64,000 nucleotides of DNA from Lachnospiraceae bacterium AM93-12TA. Lineage in GTDB: Bacteria; Bacillota; Clostridia; Lachnospirales; Lachnospiraceae. How positions within the stretch are numbered: the first letter of the stretch is position 1; every line of letters starts with the position of its first letter. The translations under genes and the position numbers were made by a program. Shown here one piece after another: positions 8,860 to 18,268 of the stretch. The notes beneath the pieces were generated by a model. It was not told the origin of the DNA and ran no database searches. It was given only the letters and a program-made list of their open reading frames with translations. The DNA is taken from assembly GCA_027698105.1 (NCBI GenBank), contig JAQERH010000002.1:62001-126000 (forward strand), in the 5' to 3' direction.

Positions 8860-9999
8860 ATGAAGAAACTGACAGCAGCAGCGCTTGCCGTATGCATGAC
8901 TGCAAGTATGGTAACAGGATGCTCAGCGCCGGAGCCTGAGGAGACAGCAGCTCCGTCTAAGGCAGCTGAAAGCGCAGCAGCACAGCAGGAAACTGCAGAA
9001 GCAGCAAACCCGGACGATTACAAGGTAGCTCTTATGATTCCAGGAAACCTGGGAGACAAATCATTCTTTGACGCTTCCTTCCGCGCCATTGAGCCTATTG
9101 AGGAGCAGCTTGGCGTAACCGTAGACTACGTGGAGGCTGGACTTGACACATCCAAATATTATCCGGTTCTCGTAGATATGTGCGAAGCTGATTATGATTT
9201 AATCTTAACTATCTCCAGCAACAACGACGACGCCCTGGTTCAGGCGGCAGAGGAGTATCCGGATCAGCTGTTTATCAATCTGGACGATGAGCTGACCGAT
9301 CCGCCTGCAAACGTATACATCATGGGAACAAAAAATAATGAGATGAGTTTCCTGGCCGGTGCAGCAGCAGCCCTCAAGGCAGAAGAGCTGGGCGAGGACA
9401 AGATTGGCTTCGTAGGCGGTATGGATATCCCTGGAATTAACGAATTCTTAGTAGGATATATTGAGGGAGCTCAGGCAGTGAATCCGGATATCAAGGTAGC
9501 AGCCTCCTATGTAGGAAGTTTTACCGATACAGCAAAGGGAAAAGAAAACGCTCTTCTTCTCTACAATTCCGGTCTTTCTGTTATTTTCGCAGCAGCAGGA
9601 CAGTCTGGTCTGGGCGTAATCGACGCAGCTGTAGCTCAGAACAAATTTGCCATCGGTGTTGACTCTGACCAGGCAGAGGCTTTAAAAGAGACAAAACCGG
9701 AAATGGCAGGCGTCATCATTACCTCTGCTATCAAGAACATTCCGGAGAATGCAGTAAAAGCAGTAGACAGAGCTATGAAGGGAGAAATCCCATATGGAAC
9801 AAGAGAGGTATTCGGAATCGCTGAGGACGCTGTTGGAATCGCTGAGAACGAATTCTATGAAGCTTTACTATCTGAGGAGGACAGAGCGAAAATCGAAGAG
9901 TTAAAGGGACAGGTAGTTGCCGGAGAAATCGAAATGACTCCAACTACTGGAATTACTACAGAGAAAGTGAATGAAATCCGCGAGGCTGTACGCCCATAG
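8860..9999 (+). CDS. BMP-family nucleoside-binding lipoprotein
   Basis: A 379-aa lipoprotein with a signal peptide ending in the lipobox VTGC (Cys about residue 21), an Ala/Glu-rich tether to about residue 50, then a PnrA/Med/BMP-type periplasmic-binding fold (YKVALMIPGNLGDKSFFDASF). BMP proteins capture purine nucleosides for the ABC importer encoded next. GAGGAGG lies ten bases before this ATG; the in-frame ATG 24 bases upstream has no site. Confidence 0.92.
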   Translation: MKKLTAAALAVCMTASMVTGCSAPEPEETAAPSKAAESAAAQQETAEAANPDDYKVALMIPGNLGDKSFFDASFRAIEPIEEQLGVTVDYVEAGLDTSKYYPVLVDMCEADYDLILTISSNNDDALVQAAEEYPDQLFINLDDELTDPPANVYIMGTKNNEMSFLAGAAAALKAEELGEDKIGFVGGMDIPGINEFLVGYIEGAQAVNPDIKVAASYVGSFTDTAKGKENALLLYNSGLSVIFAAAGQSGLGVIDAAVAQNKFAIGVDSDQAEALKETKPEMAGVIITSAIKNIPENAVKAVDRAMKGEIPYGTREVFGIAEDAVGIAENEFYEALLSEEDRAKIEELKGQVVAGEIEMTPTTGITTEKVNEIREAVRP

Positions 10000-10016
10000 T
10001 TCACGGAGGTATCCTG

Positions 10017-11567
10017 ATGGAACAGTATCTTTTGGAGATGAACAACATCTCAAAAATTTATAGCAACGGGATTGCAGCGAATAAAAATGTCAATTTCAAT
10101 CTGAAAAAGGGAGAGATTCATGCTCTGGTAGGAGAAAACGGAGCTGGAAAATCTACCCTGATGAAAATCTTATTCGGAATGGAACCGCCGTCCTCAGGAG
10201 AGATCATCCTAAGGGGAGAACCTGTCAGGTTCTCCTCTTCCAAGGATGCCATCGCTCATGGAATCGGAATGGTGCATCAGCATTTTATGCTGGTAGAATC
10301 CTTTACAGCGGCTCAGAACATTATCCTTGGCATGGAGCCGAAAAAAGGACTTTTTGTCAGTGAAGAGGAAGCAGTCCGCTTCACAAAAGAGATCAGTAAA
10401 AAATACAATCTGGAAGTAGACGCGGAAGCGGTTACCCAGACCCTTCCCGTAGGCGTAAAACAGAAAATTGAAATTTTGAAGGCTCTGGCCAGAGGCGCAG
10501 AGATCCTGATTCTGGACGAACCGACTGCTGTGTTGGCTCCCCAGGAGACAGACCAGCTCTTCGACGAGCTCATCAATCTGAAAAAGCAGGGACACACAAT
10601 TGTGTTCATTTCCCATAAAATTCCGGAAATCAAACGGATTTCCGACCGCATTACTGTCATGAGAGCCAGCCAGTTTGTAGGCTGCTGCGAGACAAAGGAT
10701 GTGACAGAGCAGGAGATTTCAGCCATGATCATGGGCTGCGAAATGGATACTTCCATCCAGAAGACAGTCCCCAAGCCAGGCGATGTGAAAATTCAGGTTA
10801 AAAACCTGTCCTACACAGATAAAAACCAGGTTAAACTGCTGAACAACATTAATTTCGGAGTCAGGGGCGGCATGATTTTTGGAATTGCCGGCGTCCAGGG
10901 AAACGGCCAGGTGGAGCTGGTGGAACTGATGACGAAAAAAAGAATGATTAAGGACGGCGATATCCTTCTGAACGGGACATCGGTAAAGGATCTGTCCATT
11001 GAGCAGATCCGCAGAATGCAGTTCGGTTATGTGCCGGAGGACCGCATGGAGCAGGGTATTGCAGGCCAGGAATCCATCGCAGAAAATATGGTTTCCAATC
11101 GATACAGCAGCAAGGAATTCTGCCGCGGAGGCCTCCTGAATTATAAGAAGATATTAAAATTTGCAGAGGAGCGCATTAAATCCTACGAAATACGCTGTTC
11201 CGGCACGGGACAGAATGTGGGAATGCTGTCCGGCGGAAATATGCAGAAGGTAGTCGTAGCCAGAGAGTGCAGCCACAACCCGGAAGTTCTGATTGCAGAA
11301 CAGCCTACCAGAGGTGTCGATATCGGTGCTGCCCACATTATCCATAAAAAAATGATGGAGCTGAGGGATCAGGGCTGTGCGGTGCTTTTAATTTCTGCTG
11401 ATTTAAGCGAGGCATTAAAGCTCTCCGATGTGATTGCCGTTATGTATGAAGGAGAAATTGTGGCTTATTTCGATAATACAGAAGGACTGAACGAAGAGAA
11501 GCTGGGACTTTACATGCTGGGACTGGAAAAGCACAGCGAAGAACAGATAAGGAGGGCAGAAGGATGA
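10017..11567 (+). CDS. Nucleoside ABC importer, double ATPase subunit
   Basis: A 516-aa protein with two nucleotide-binding domains. The first carries Walker A GENGAGKST near 39-47 and Walker B ILILDEPTAVL near 162; the second has a degenerate Walker A (GVQGNGQ), a good signature LSGGNMQKV and VLIAEQPTRGVD. This uneven pair is typical of ribose/nucleoside-type importers. It follows the lipoprotein by 17 bases and overlaps the first permease by four bases. Confidence 0.94.
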   Translation: MEQYLLEMNNISKIYSNGIAANKNVNFNLKKGEIHALVGENGAGKSTLMKILFGMEPPSSGEIILRGEPVRFSSSKDAIAHGIGMVHQHFMLVESFTAAQNIILGMEPKKGLFVSEEEAVRFTKEISKKYNLEVDAEAVTQTLPVGVKQKIEILKALARGAEILILDEPTAVLAPQETDQLFDELINLKKQGHTIVFISHKIPEIKRISDRITVMRASQFVGCCETKDVTEQEISAMIMGCEMDTSIQKTVPKPGDVKIQVKNLSYTDKNQVKLLNNINFGVRGGMIFGIAGVQGNGQVELVELMTKKRMIKDGDILLNGTSVKDLSIEQIRRMQFGYVPEDRMEQGIAGQESIAENMVSNRYSSKEFCRGGLLNYKKILKFAEERIKSYEIRCSGTGQNVGMLSGGNMQKVVVARECSHNPEVLIAEQPTRGVDIGAAHIIHKKMMELRDQGCAVLLISADLSEALKLSDVIAVMYEGEIVAYFDNTEGLNEEKLGLYMLGLEKHSEEQIRRAEG

Positions 11568-12607
11568 GCAGAGAGCGTTCATTTAATATCATAAGAACCG
11601 CCGTTTCCATGCTGGTAGCAATCCTGGTGGCCTTTGTCATCATTCTGTTAGTCAGCGACCAGCCGGTGGAATCCATTAAAACCTTCCTGTTAGCGCCGTT
11701 TTCTTCTAAACGGTATCTGGGAAATATTGTGGAAACAGCTGTTCCTCTTATTTTCTCTGGTCTGGCTATGGCAGTCATGTTTAAAGCCAACCTGTTTAAT
11801 CTGGGCGGAGAGGGCGTCTTCTTTATTTCCGGAATCGCCGGATCCTTCCTGGCAATCTGGCTGAAAATGCCTCCCATCGTATTTCCTATTGCCTGCATTG
11901 CAGCAGGAGCTTTAGCCGGTATGATAATTATGCTGGTTCCCGGTGTCCTGAAGGCAAAATACGGTGCCAACGAGATGGTAACTTCTCTGATGATGAATAA
12001 CATTCTTCTGGGAGTGGGACTCTATCTCTTAAACAATGTGATGCGCGATCCGAAGGTAGCGTCCCTGGTATCCTACAAATACCGTTCCAACGCCCTTCTT
12101 TCCAATATTGTACCTGGAACCAGAATTCATTCCGGCTTCCTGATTGCAGTTTTATGCTCTGTCTTAGTATATCTGTTTATGTTCAAAAGTAAATGGGGAT
12201 ACGAAATCCGTATGACTGGAAATAATGCTAAATTTGCCAGCTATTCCGGAATTAATGTAACAAAAGTTATTATTATCGTCCATCTGGCAGCAGGCGCTAT
12301 TGCCGGAGCCGGAGGGCTGATCGAGTGCATCGGTATGCACAAACGGTTCGAGTGGACAGCTCTTCCAGGCTACGGTTTCGACGGAGCCATGATCGCCATG
12401 CTGGCCGGAAATAACCCCTTAGGTGTCATCGGGGCGGCTTTCTTTGTCAGCTACCTGAGAATCGGAGCAGACCTTGTGAACCGTTCCTCTGATATTCCTA
12501 CAGAGATGATAGCGATTCTTCAGAGTATTATCATTCTCTTAATTTCAGCAGAACGATTCCTGCACAAATATAAACAGAACTGGATTGAGAAGGAGGTGAA
12601 GGGATGA
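11564..12607 (+). CDS. Nucleoside ABC importer permease 1
   Basis: A 347-aa membrane protein of the BPD_transp_2 type with about ten helices. The conserved NLFNLGGEGVFFISG segment near 80-95 and GANEMVTSLMMN near 133-144 match the YufP side of YufNOPQ-type nucleoside systems. It overlaps the ATPase gene upstream and the second permease downstream by four bases each (ATGA), so all three are translationally coupled. Confidence 0.93.
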   Translation: MSRERSFNIIRTAVSMLVAILVAFVIILLVSDQPVESIKTFLLAPFSSKRYLGNIVETAVPLIFSGLAMAVMFKANLFNLGGEGVFFISGIAGSFLAIWLKMPPIVFPIACIAAGALAGMIIMLVPGVLKAKYGANEMVTSLMMNNILLGVGLYLLNNVMRDPKVASLVSYKYRSNALLSNIVPGTRIHSGFLIAVLCSVLVYLFMFKSKWGYEIRMTGNNAKFASYSGINVTKVIIIVHLAAGAIAGAGGLIECIGMHKRFEWTALPGYGFDGAMIAMLAGNNPLGVIGAAFFVSYLRIGADLVNRSSDIPTEMIAILQSIIILLISAERFLHKYKQNWIEKEVKG

Positions 12608-13521
12608 AAGCGCTTGCAGACCTGATTTTTACCAGTGACTTTTTTTACTCCATTTTTCGTGTAGCCACACCCCTTCTGTTTGCCTCTATGGGCGCAGTTG
12701 TGTCTGACGTGGCCGGTGTTCCCAATATTGCCCTGGAGGGCATGATGCTGATCGCCGCTTTTGCGGGAATGTACTTCAGCTACCTGTTTGGAAGTGCCTG
12801 GGCCGGACTGGCTTTCGCCATTCTCTTTGCCGTGCTGGCGGCAGGAATTCTGGCCTTCTTTACTCTGTACTACAAAACCAATATTATCTTAGGCGGCATT
12901 GCCATTAACAGCCTGGCCAGCGGAGGAACCATTTTCTTCCTCTATCTGGTGGCTCATGACAAGGGTACCAGCGTAGCCCTCACCAGTAAGGTGCTGCCAA
13001 ACATCAATATCCCGATTATCGAGCAGATTCCGATTATCGGACCGGCCATATCCGGCCACAACGTACTTACCTACCTGTCAATTCTGGCAGTGGTATTTAC
13101 TTACCTGCTTCTGAAGAAAACATCACTTGGATACCACATCCGTGCAGTCGGAGAGAAAAAAGAGGCGGCGGATTCTGTGGGCATCAGTGTGATGAAGACT
13201 CAGGCAGCTGCACTGTTGATCAGCGGCGTTATGAGCGGCCTTGGCGGAGCTTTTATGTCCATGGGTTATGTATCCTGGTTCTCCAGAGATATGGTCAGCG
13301 GCCGCGGATGGATTGCCTTGGCAGCTGAAGCCATGGGCCAGAGAGGCGCAGTCGGCACAGCCGCCACCTCCCTCCTGTTCGGTGTGGCGGACGCCCTGTC
13401 AAACGCAGTGGCAACCCTGGGATGGCCGTCCGACCTGGTTAAGACCATTCCATACTGTGCAACCCTCATTGGTCTGGCTGTCTTCTCTATCAGAGCCTGC
13501 AGAAAAATGAAACGAGCATAA
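12604..13521 (+). CDS. Nucleoside ABC importer permease 2
   Basis: A 305-aa permease that pairs with the previous one. NIALEGMMLIAAFAGMYFS near 40-58 and GRGWIALAAEAMGQRGAVG near 230-248 are the conserved landmarks of the YufQ-type subunit. The coding region ends 29 bases before the glycyl-radical enzyme gene, with no terminator between. Confidence 0.93.
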   Translation: MKALADLIFTSDFFYSIFRVATPLLFASMGAVVSDVAGVPNIALEGMMLIAAFAGMYFSYLFGSAWAGLAFAILFAVLAAGILAFFTLYYKTNIILGGIAINSLASGGTIFFLYLVAHDKGTSVALTSKVLPNINIPIIEQIPIIGPAISGHNVLTYLSILAVVFTYLLLKKTSLGYHIRAVGEKKEAADSVGISVMKTQAAALLISGVMSGLGGAFMSMGYVSWFSRDMVSGRGWIALAAEAMGQRGAVGTAATSLLFGVADALSNAVATLGWPSDLVKTIPYCATLIGLAVFSIRACRKMKRA

Positions 13522-13550
13522 GCGCTCAAACAGTAAAAAGGAGGACTGAC

Positions 13551-15047
13551 ATGGCATCTTTTGATATGACAAACGATATCCTGTACACCATCAAAAATCC
13601 TAAGGTTACCTTTAACCAGAGATTAAAGGATATGGCAAAGATCGCGGAAAATTCCATCGAGCTGGTAGAGTATACCGAAAAATCAAAGGAATACTTTGCA
13701 AACGGCGCCATGATGGATATGTTCGAGGGAAAAACTCCCTACCGCACACGCTACTGCGTGCCGGACTACGAAAAATTCTTAAAACAGGGCAGCGAATTTC
13801 TTATGCTGGAGCCGCCTAAGGATATCTGGGACGCAGTGGGAAATCTCCTCTGCCTGTACCATAACATCCCGGCAGACGGCGGGCTTCCTGTTTACATCGG
13901 AAATCTGGGAACTCTTCTGGAGCCGTTTGTAACCGATGAGGCTGAAGCTGAGAAAGCGATTCGTTTTCTGTTAGTCCATGTAGACAGAACGATTTCCAAC
14001 GCTTTCTGTCATGCAAACCTGGGACCGGAGGATACAAAAGCCGGACGCATTGTCTTAAAACTGACAAAAGAAATGCAGCGGCCCTGCCCGAATATGACGC
14101 TTCTCTACAGAGATGACACACCGGACAGCTTTATGCTGGCAGCCCTGGACACAGCCATGGCAGCAGCCAAGCCAAGCTTTGCCAATGATAAAATGTACCG
14201 GAAAGAAATGGGAGACTATGCAGTTGTCAGCTGCTATAATACTCTGCCCATCGGAGGCTGCGGCCTGACTCTGGTACGTCTGAATATGAACCGTCTTCCA
14301 GAGCTGGCAAAAAGTCCGGAAGATCTCTTAGACCGTGTCATCCCTGACGCAGTAACAGCTGTCTGCGACGCCATTGACAGCCGCTGCCGTTTTATCGTGG
14401 ATGAGTGCCATTATTACGAAAATAACTTCCTCTACCATGAAGGCCTGATTCGCAAAGAGAAAGACTACATGGTAGGAATGTTTGGCTTTGTCGGACTGGC
14501 TGAATGTGTCAATAAGACTCTGGGCCTGACCGAACCGGGAGAACGCTACGGACATAATGAAAAAGCAGACGCCTTTGGCGAGGCGATTATGGACCGCATC
14601 CGTGCAGAGATTGACAAACGGCCTGCAGCCTATGGAAAGTACGGTCTGCATGCCCAGGTAGGCGTAATGGAGGATACAGAGTCCACTCCAGGCGGCCGAA
14701 TTCCTATTGGAGAGGAGCCGGAGCTTCCGCTTCAGATTCAGCATTTTACCCGTATGCATAAGGGCTGCGATGCCGGCTGCGGAGAGCTGTTCCCGTTTGA
14801 TCACACAGTGGAAAACAATCCTCAGTACCTGCTTGACATTTTAAAGGGCGCTTTCTCCACAGGAACCAGATACCTCTCCTTCTATTCCGGAGATTCCGAC
14901 CTGGTGCGCGTCACAGGATACCTGGTAAAACGCTCTGATATTGAAAAGTTTAATAAAGAGCAGATGACTTTAAATGAGGCCACTGTCAACGGCGCTGTGG
15001 TTGATAAAAATCTTCATCTTCTTGACAGAAAGGTACGTGGAAACTAA
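13551..15047 (+). CDS. yjjI: YjjI-family glycyl-radical enzyme
   Basis: A 498-aa member of the uncharacterised YjjI (DUF3029) glycyl-radical family. The C-terminal radical loop RVTGYLV lies near residue 462, and cysteines that could serve in the active site occur in VSCYNTLPIGGCGL near 225-238 and GCDAGCGEL near 405. At about 500 residues it is far shorter than pyruvate formate-lyase. Ribosome site AAGGAGG is seven bases upstream. The stop codon overlaps the start of its activase, and it sits downstream of a nucleoside importer and hydrolase, as E. coli yjjIW sits beside deoCABD. The reaction is unknown. Confidence 0.88.
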   Translation: MASFDMTNDILYTIKNPKVTFNQRLKDMAKIAENSIELVEYTEKSKEYFANGAMMDMFEGKTPYRTRYCVPDYEKFLKQGSEFLMLEPPKDIWDAVGNLLCLYHNIPADGGLPVYIGNLGTLLEPFVTDEAEAEKAIRFLLVHVDRTISNAFCHANLGPEDTKAGRIVLKLTKEMQRPCPNMTLLYRDDTPDSFMLAALDTAMAAAKPSFANDKMYRKEMGDYAVVSCYNTLPIGGCGLTLVRLNMNRLPELAKSPEDLLDRVIPDAVTAVCDAIDSRCRFIVDECHYYENNFLYHEGLIRKEKDYMVGMFGFVGLAECVNKTLGLTEPGERYGHNEKADAFGEAIMDRIRAEIDKRPAAYGKYGLHAQVGVMEDTESTPGGRIPIGEEPELPLQIQHFTRMHKGCDAGCGELFPFDHTVENNPQYLLDILKGAFSTGTRYLSFYSGDSDLVRVTGYLVKRSDIEKFNKEQMTLNEATVNGAVVDKNLHLLDRKVRGN

Positions 15048-15883
15048 TGGATCATAAGGCTCCGGTTAATAAAATCATTCCTTTCAGCAGTGTAGACGGC
15101 TTTGGGAACCGTACAGCAGTCTTTTTTCAGGGCTGCAACCAGAACTGTCTCTACTGCCACAATCCGGAGACCATCCATATGTGCAAAAACTGCGGGGCAT
15201 GTGTAAACACATGTCCCGCAGGCGCGCTTATGATGGAAAACGGAAGGGTCTCCTATGATTATTCAAAATGCTGTAACTGCGATACCTGCTTAAAAACCTG
15301 TCAGTTTGACGCCTCCCCCAAAATACGAAACATGACAGCCGGACAGCTGTATGAGGAAATACGCGGCTTTTTTCCCTTCGTAAACGGCATCACTACCTCA
15401 GGCGGAGAATGCAGCCTCTATCTTGATTTTCTAAAAGAATTCTATACCCTGGTTCAGGCAGCCGGAAAAACTACGTTTATGGACACCAATGGCCAGATTC
15501 CCTTGTGGGAGAGAGAGGATGTGCTCAACGTCACCGACAAAACCATGATTGATCTCAAGGCCGGAAGCGAAGAAGACCACCTGTTCCTTACTGGAAAAGG
15601 GCTTTCTGTTGTAACAGAGAATATCCGCCGTATGGCTGCCATGGATAAGCTCTATGAAATCAGAACCGTAGTCGTTCCAGATGCAGTAGATAACCTGAAA
15701 ACGGTTGAGCTCGGAAGCAATCTGATTGCAAATTATCCCAATGTGCGGTATAAATTAATTAAGTTCCGGCACTATGGCGTCCGAGAAAATTTTTCATCCA
15801 CAAGAGAACCTGACGATGCCTATATGAAACTTCTTCGTGATACAGCGCTGAAGGCCGGAGTCAAAGACGTTTTGATTGTTTAA
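15047..15883 (+). CDS. yjjW: YjjW-family glycyl-radical activating enzyme
   Basis: A 278-aa radical SAM activase. The SAM-cluster motif CNQNCLYC lies near residues 29-36. Two ferredoxin-type 4Fe-4S motifs follow (CKNCGACVNTC and CCNCDTCLKTC), as in activases of choline and glycerol enzymes but not in PflA. TTSGGECSLY is the SAM-binding glycine-rich stretch. Its start overlaps the stop of yjjI by one base, so it presumably installs the glycyl radical on that protein. Confidence 0.9.
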   Translation: MDHKAPVNKIIPFSSVDGFGNRTAVFFQGCNQNCLYCHNPETIHMCKNCGACVNTCPAGALMMENGRVSYDYSKCCNCDTCLKTCQFDASPKIRNMTAGQLYEEIRGFFPFVNGITTSGGECSLYLDFLKEFYTLVQAAGKTTFMDTNGQIPLWEREDVLNVTDKTMIDLKAGSEEDHLFLTGKGLSVVTENIRRMAAMDKLYEIRTVVVPDAVDNLKTVELGSNLIANYPNVRYKLIKFRHYGVRENFSSTREPDDAYMKLLRDTALKAGVKDVLIV

Positions 15884-15913
15884 CAGACACTGTGATTGGA
15901 TGACAGGGAGGAT

Positions 15914-16639
15914 ATGATGAACCTGCGGGAGCTATGGAAAAAATATGACTCTTACAACCAGTTTAATGTTTCAGTTCTGCCGGAGGAAATAAAAATTCAG
16001 GGAGTGCAGCTTGTTTATCCCGCAGGCTCTGTTATCATCAGCCTGGGAGATTTTCCTGACTATGTATATTTTATACAATCCGGTTCTGCCATCGGAACCA
16101 GGGATTACCACGATGGAAATAATTATTTCTATTTCCGCATTACCAGTGAAAACGGCTCTGTCGGCCTTTTAGAGGTACTGGCCCGAAAGGATCGAAGTGT
16201 TGCCACTGTGGTCGCTGAGACACAGGTTACAGCCCTGCGCATCAGCTCATCCATTATTTATGAATACTTAATGAAAAACGTAGATATGCTGTACCGGTGT
16301 ACCTATATTGTGGCCAATGATCTGTATCAGCGTTCCGGCAATGATGGAATCCTCTATTATCAAAAAGGAATTGACCGGGTGCGGTATTATCTGGTGCAGC
16401 ACTATACCAGACATGCCTCATCAGGACAGCCTCTGATCGTTCAGACAGATTACCAGACCATTGCCAGCAATATCGGTGTCAGTGTCCGCACAGTTGTAAG
16501 AAGCGTCAGCCGGTTAAAGGAATTATCAGAAATTTCTGTTTGTAAGAAAAAGATTGTAATTTCTAAACAGCAGCACGAACGAATGCAGGCGGCAATCCGT
16601 CCTCTGATTCCTTCTGAAGCTCTGGAGATTTCATTTTAA
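15914..16639 (+). CDS. Crp/Fnr-family transcription regulator
   Basis: About 241 residues: an N-terminal cyclic-nucleotide-type beta roll (about 25-130, with VYFIQSGSAIGTRDY) and a C-terminal winged helix, TIASNIGVSVRTVVRSVSRLKEL, near 185-207. There is no N-terminal cysteine cluster, so it is not a classical oxygen-sensing Fnr. Two start codons (15914, 15917) share the AGGGAGG site. Lying 30 bases after yjjW, it is a reasonable candidate regulator of the nucleoside/YjjI cluster or of the D-serine gene downstream. Confidence 0.82.
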   Translation: MMNLRELWKKYDSYNQFNVSVLPEEIKIQGVQLVYPAGSVIISLGDFPDYVYFIQSGSAIGTRDYHDGNNYFYFRITSENGSVGLLEVLARKDRSVATVVAETQVTALRISSSIIYEYLMKNVDMLYRCTYIVANDLYQRSGNDGILYYQKGIDRVRYYLVQHYTRHASSGQPLIVQTDYQTIASNIGVSVRTVVRSVSRLKELSEISVCKKKIVISKQQHERMQAAIRPLIPSEALEISF

Positions 16640-16668
16640 CAGCTTTGTATCATTTGCAGCAAAGGAGT

Positions 16669-18018
16669 ATGATAAACGTGAATAGGAACAACAACATCCA
16701 TGAACTGACCGAACAGTTTCCGCTCATCCGCCCAATGTCCCAGGGAAAAGAGATTTTCTGGAACAATGATCAGCTGACTGATGCAGATTCTGCTTTAAAA
16801 AAGCTGCCTTTTTCGGCGTCTGATATAGAAGATGCAGAAGAAAGATGGCTGCGGTTTGCACCTTTTATCAAAAAGGCTTTTCCTGAGACAGAAGCAGCAG
16901 ACGGCATGATAGAGTCTCCCCTGATCGAGATTCCGTCCATGAAGAATGCTCTGAACGACTCCTTTCACGCCAGTCTGAAAGGCCGCCTTCTGCTTAAAAT
17001 GGACAGCCATCTGGCAGCGGCAGGCTCTGTAAAGGCAAGAGGCGGTATTTACGAAATTCTCAAGCACTCGGAAGAACTGGCTCTTTCTGAGGGAATGATC
17101 TGTCCCGGTGAAAGCTACGAGGCTTTCTGCCGCCCGGAGTTTAAAAAATTTTTCAGCCGTTATTCGGTTCATGCCGGTTCCACCGGAAACCTGGGACTGT
17201 CCATTGGAATTATCAGTGCGGCTTTAGGCTATCATGTAACCATACATATGTCTATGGATGCAAAGGAATGGAAAAAGAAACTGCTCCGGGAAAAAGGAGT
17301 CCATGTCATCGAGTATGCTTCCGACTACAGTGAAGCTGTGAAAGCCGGACGCGCCCAGGCCGAAGAGGATCCCATGAGCTATTTTGTGGATGATGAAAAC
17401 TCTGACAGCCTGTTTTTAGGCTATGCCACCGCTGCCAGACGTCTGAAGCAGCAGCTGGATGCCATGGATATTATTGTAGATCGTTCCCATCCTCTGTTTG
17501 TTTACCTGCCCTGCGGCGTAGGAGGCGCTCCAGGAGGCATTACCTTCGGCCTGAAGCAGATCTTTGGTGATTTTGTCTACTGCTTCTTTGCAGAGCCTGT
17601 ACAGGCCCCCTGTATGGCTCTGGGCGTTATGACAGGACTTCATGACAGAATCTGTGTCCAGGATATCGGCCTTTCCGGCCTTACAGATGCAGACGGCCTG
17701 GCAGTAGGGCGTCCTTCTAAATTTGTCGGTAAACAGATTGCTTCCCTGTTAGCCGGGGAATTTACTGTCACAGACGAACATTTATACCGCTATCTGCGCG
17801 CCTTCATGGATACAGAAGGCATGTTTATTGAACCAAGCTCCTGTGCCGCTTTTCAGGGCCCGGCAGTCCTCTGTTCCAGCCCGGAGGGACGGCAGTTTCT
17901 GGCAGCTCACGGCCTGGAACAGAATATGGAACAGGCGGTTCACATTGCATGGGCAACCGGCGGAAGTCTGGTGCCGGAAGAAATCAGAAGACAATACTAT
18001 GAAAAAAGTCTGAAATAA
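16669..18018 (+). CDS. dsdA: D-serine ammonia-lyase
   Basis: About 449 residues, a PLP enzyme converting D-serine to pyruvate and ammonia. The PLP lysine lies in AAAGSVKARGGIYE near residue 117, and the phosphate-binding glycine loop is HAGSTGNLGLSIG near 172. The site AAAGGAG is only one base from the ATG at 16669 and ten from a GTG at 16678, so the exact start is open. The pyruvate produced could feed the pyruvate formate-lyase encoded next. Confidence 0.92.
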   Translation: MINVNRNNNIHELTEQFPLIRPMSQGKEIFWNNDQLTDADSALKKLPFSASDIEDAEERWLRFAPFIKKAFPETEAADGMIESPLIEIPSMKNALNDSFHASLKGRLLLKMDSHLAAAGSVKARGGIYEILKHSEELALSEGMICPGESYEAFCRPEFKKFFSRYSVHAGSTGNLGLSIGIISAALGYHVTIHMSMDAKEWKKKLLREKGVHVIEYASDYSEAVKAGRAQAEEDPMSYFVDDENSDSLFLGYATAARRLKQQLDAMDIIVDRSHPLFVYLPCGVGGAPGGITFGLKQIFGDFVYCFFAEPVQAPCMALGVMTGLHDRICVQDIGLSGLTDADGLAVGRPSKFVGKQIASLLAGEFTVTDEHLYRYLRAFMDTEGMFIEPSSCAAFQGPAVLCSSPEGRQFLAAHGLEQNMEQAVHIAWATGGSLVPEEIRRQYYEKSLK

Positions 18019-18032
18019 ACATCTGTATCCTC

Positions 18033-18061
18033 TTGACAAAAGAAAATTTGTTTTGTATAGT
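18033..18061 (+). promoter_or_regulatory. Sigma-A promoter of the ZTP riboswitch-pflA transcript
   Basis: TTGACA (18033-18038) and TATAGT (18056-18061) with a 17-base spacer, placing the start of transcription just before the riboswitch. Confidence 0.85.
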
Positions 18062-18064
18062 TGA

Positions 18065-18162
18065 GTCATCATATGACTGACGGAAGTGGAATAAACCACA
18101 TGAAGTATGATTTTAAAAAGCCGACCGTCTGGGCACTCTGCCTGGAGGTCTGGCTTTTTTTG
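18065..18162 (+). promoter_or_regulatory. ZTP (pfl-motif) riboswitch with terminator
   Basis: The pfl-motif landmarks occur in order: TGACTGACGG near 18074, then the short helix GTGG-AATAAA-CCAC, and the 3' conserved block CCGTCTGGGCA at 18125-18135. A terminator stem, AAGCCGACC (18118-18126) with GGTCTGGCTT (18147-18156) and seven T's, overlaps the 3' block, so aptamer folding and termination exclude each other. The class senses ZTP/ZMP, a signal of low 10-formyl-tetrahydrofolate, and turns genes on. Downstream are pflA and pflB, which supply formate. Confidence 0.9.
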
Positions 18163-18268
18163 TTTGATATTCTTAAAACAACTCTGACAGCCAGTTCATC
18201 CAGACAGCCATATTATCTGTTTTTCATTCGTATTTTCATTCATTGCCACTCAAGGAGGATATCATACC

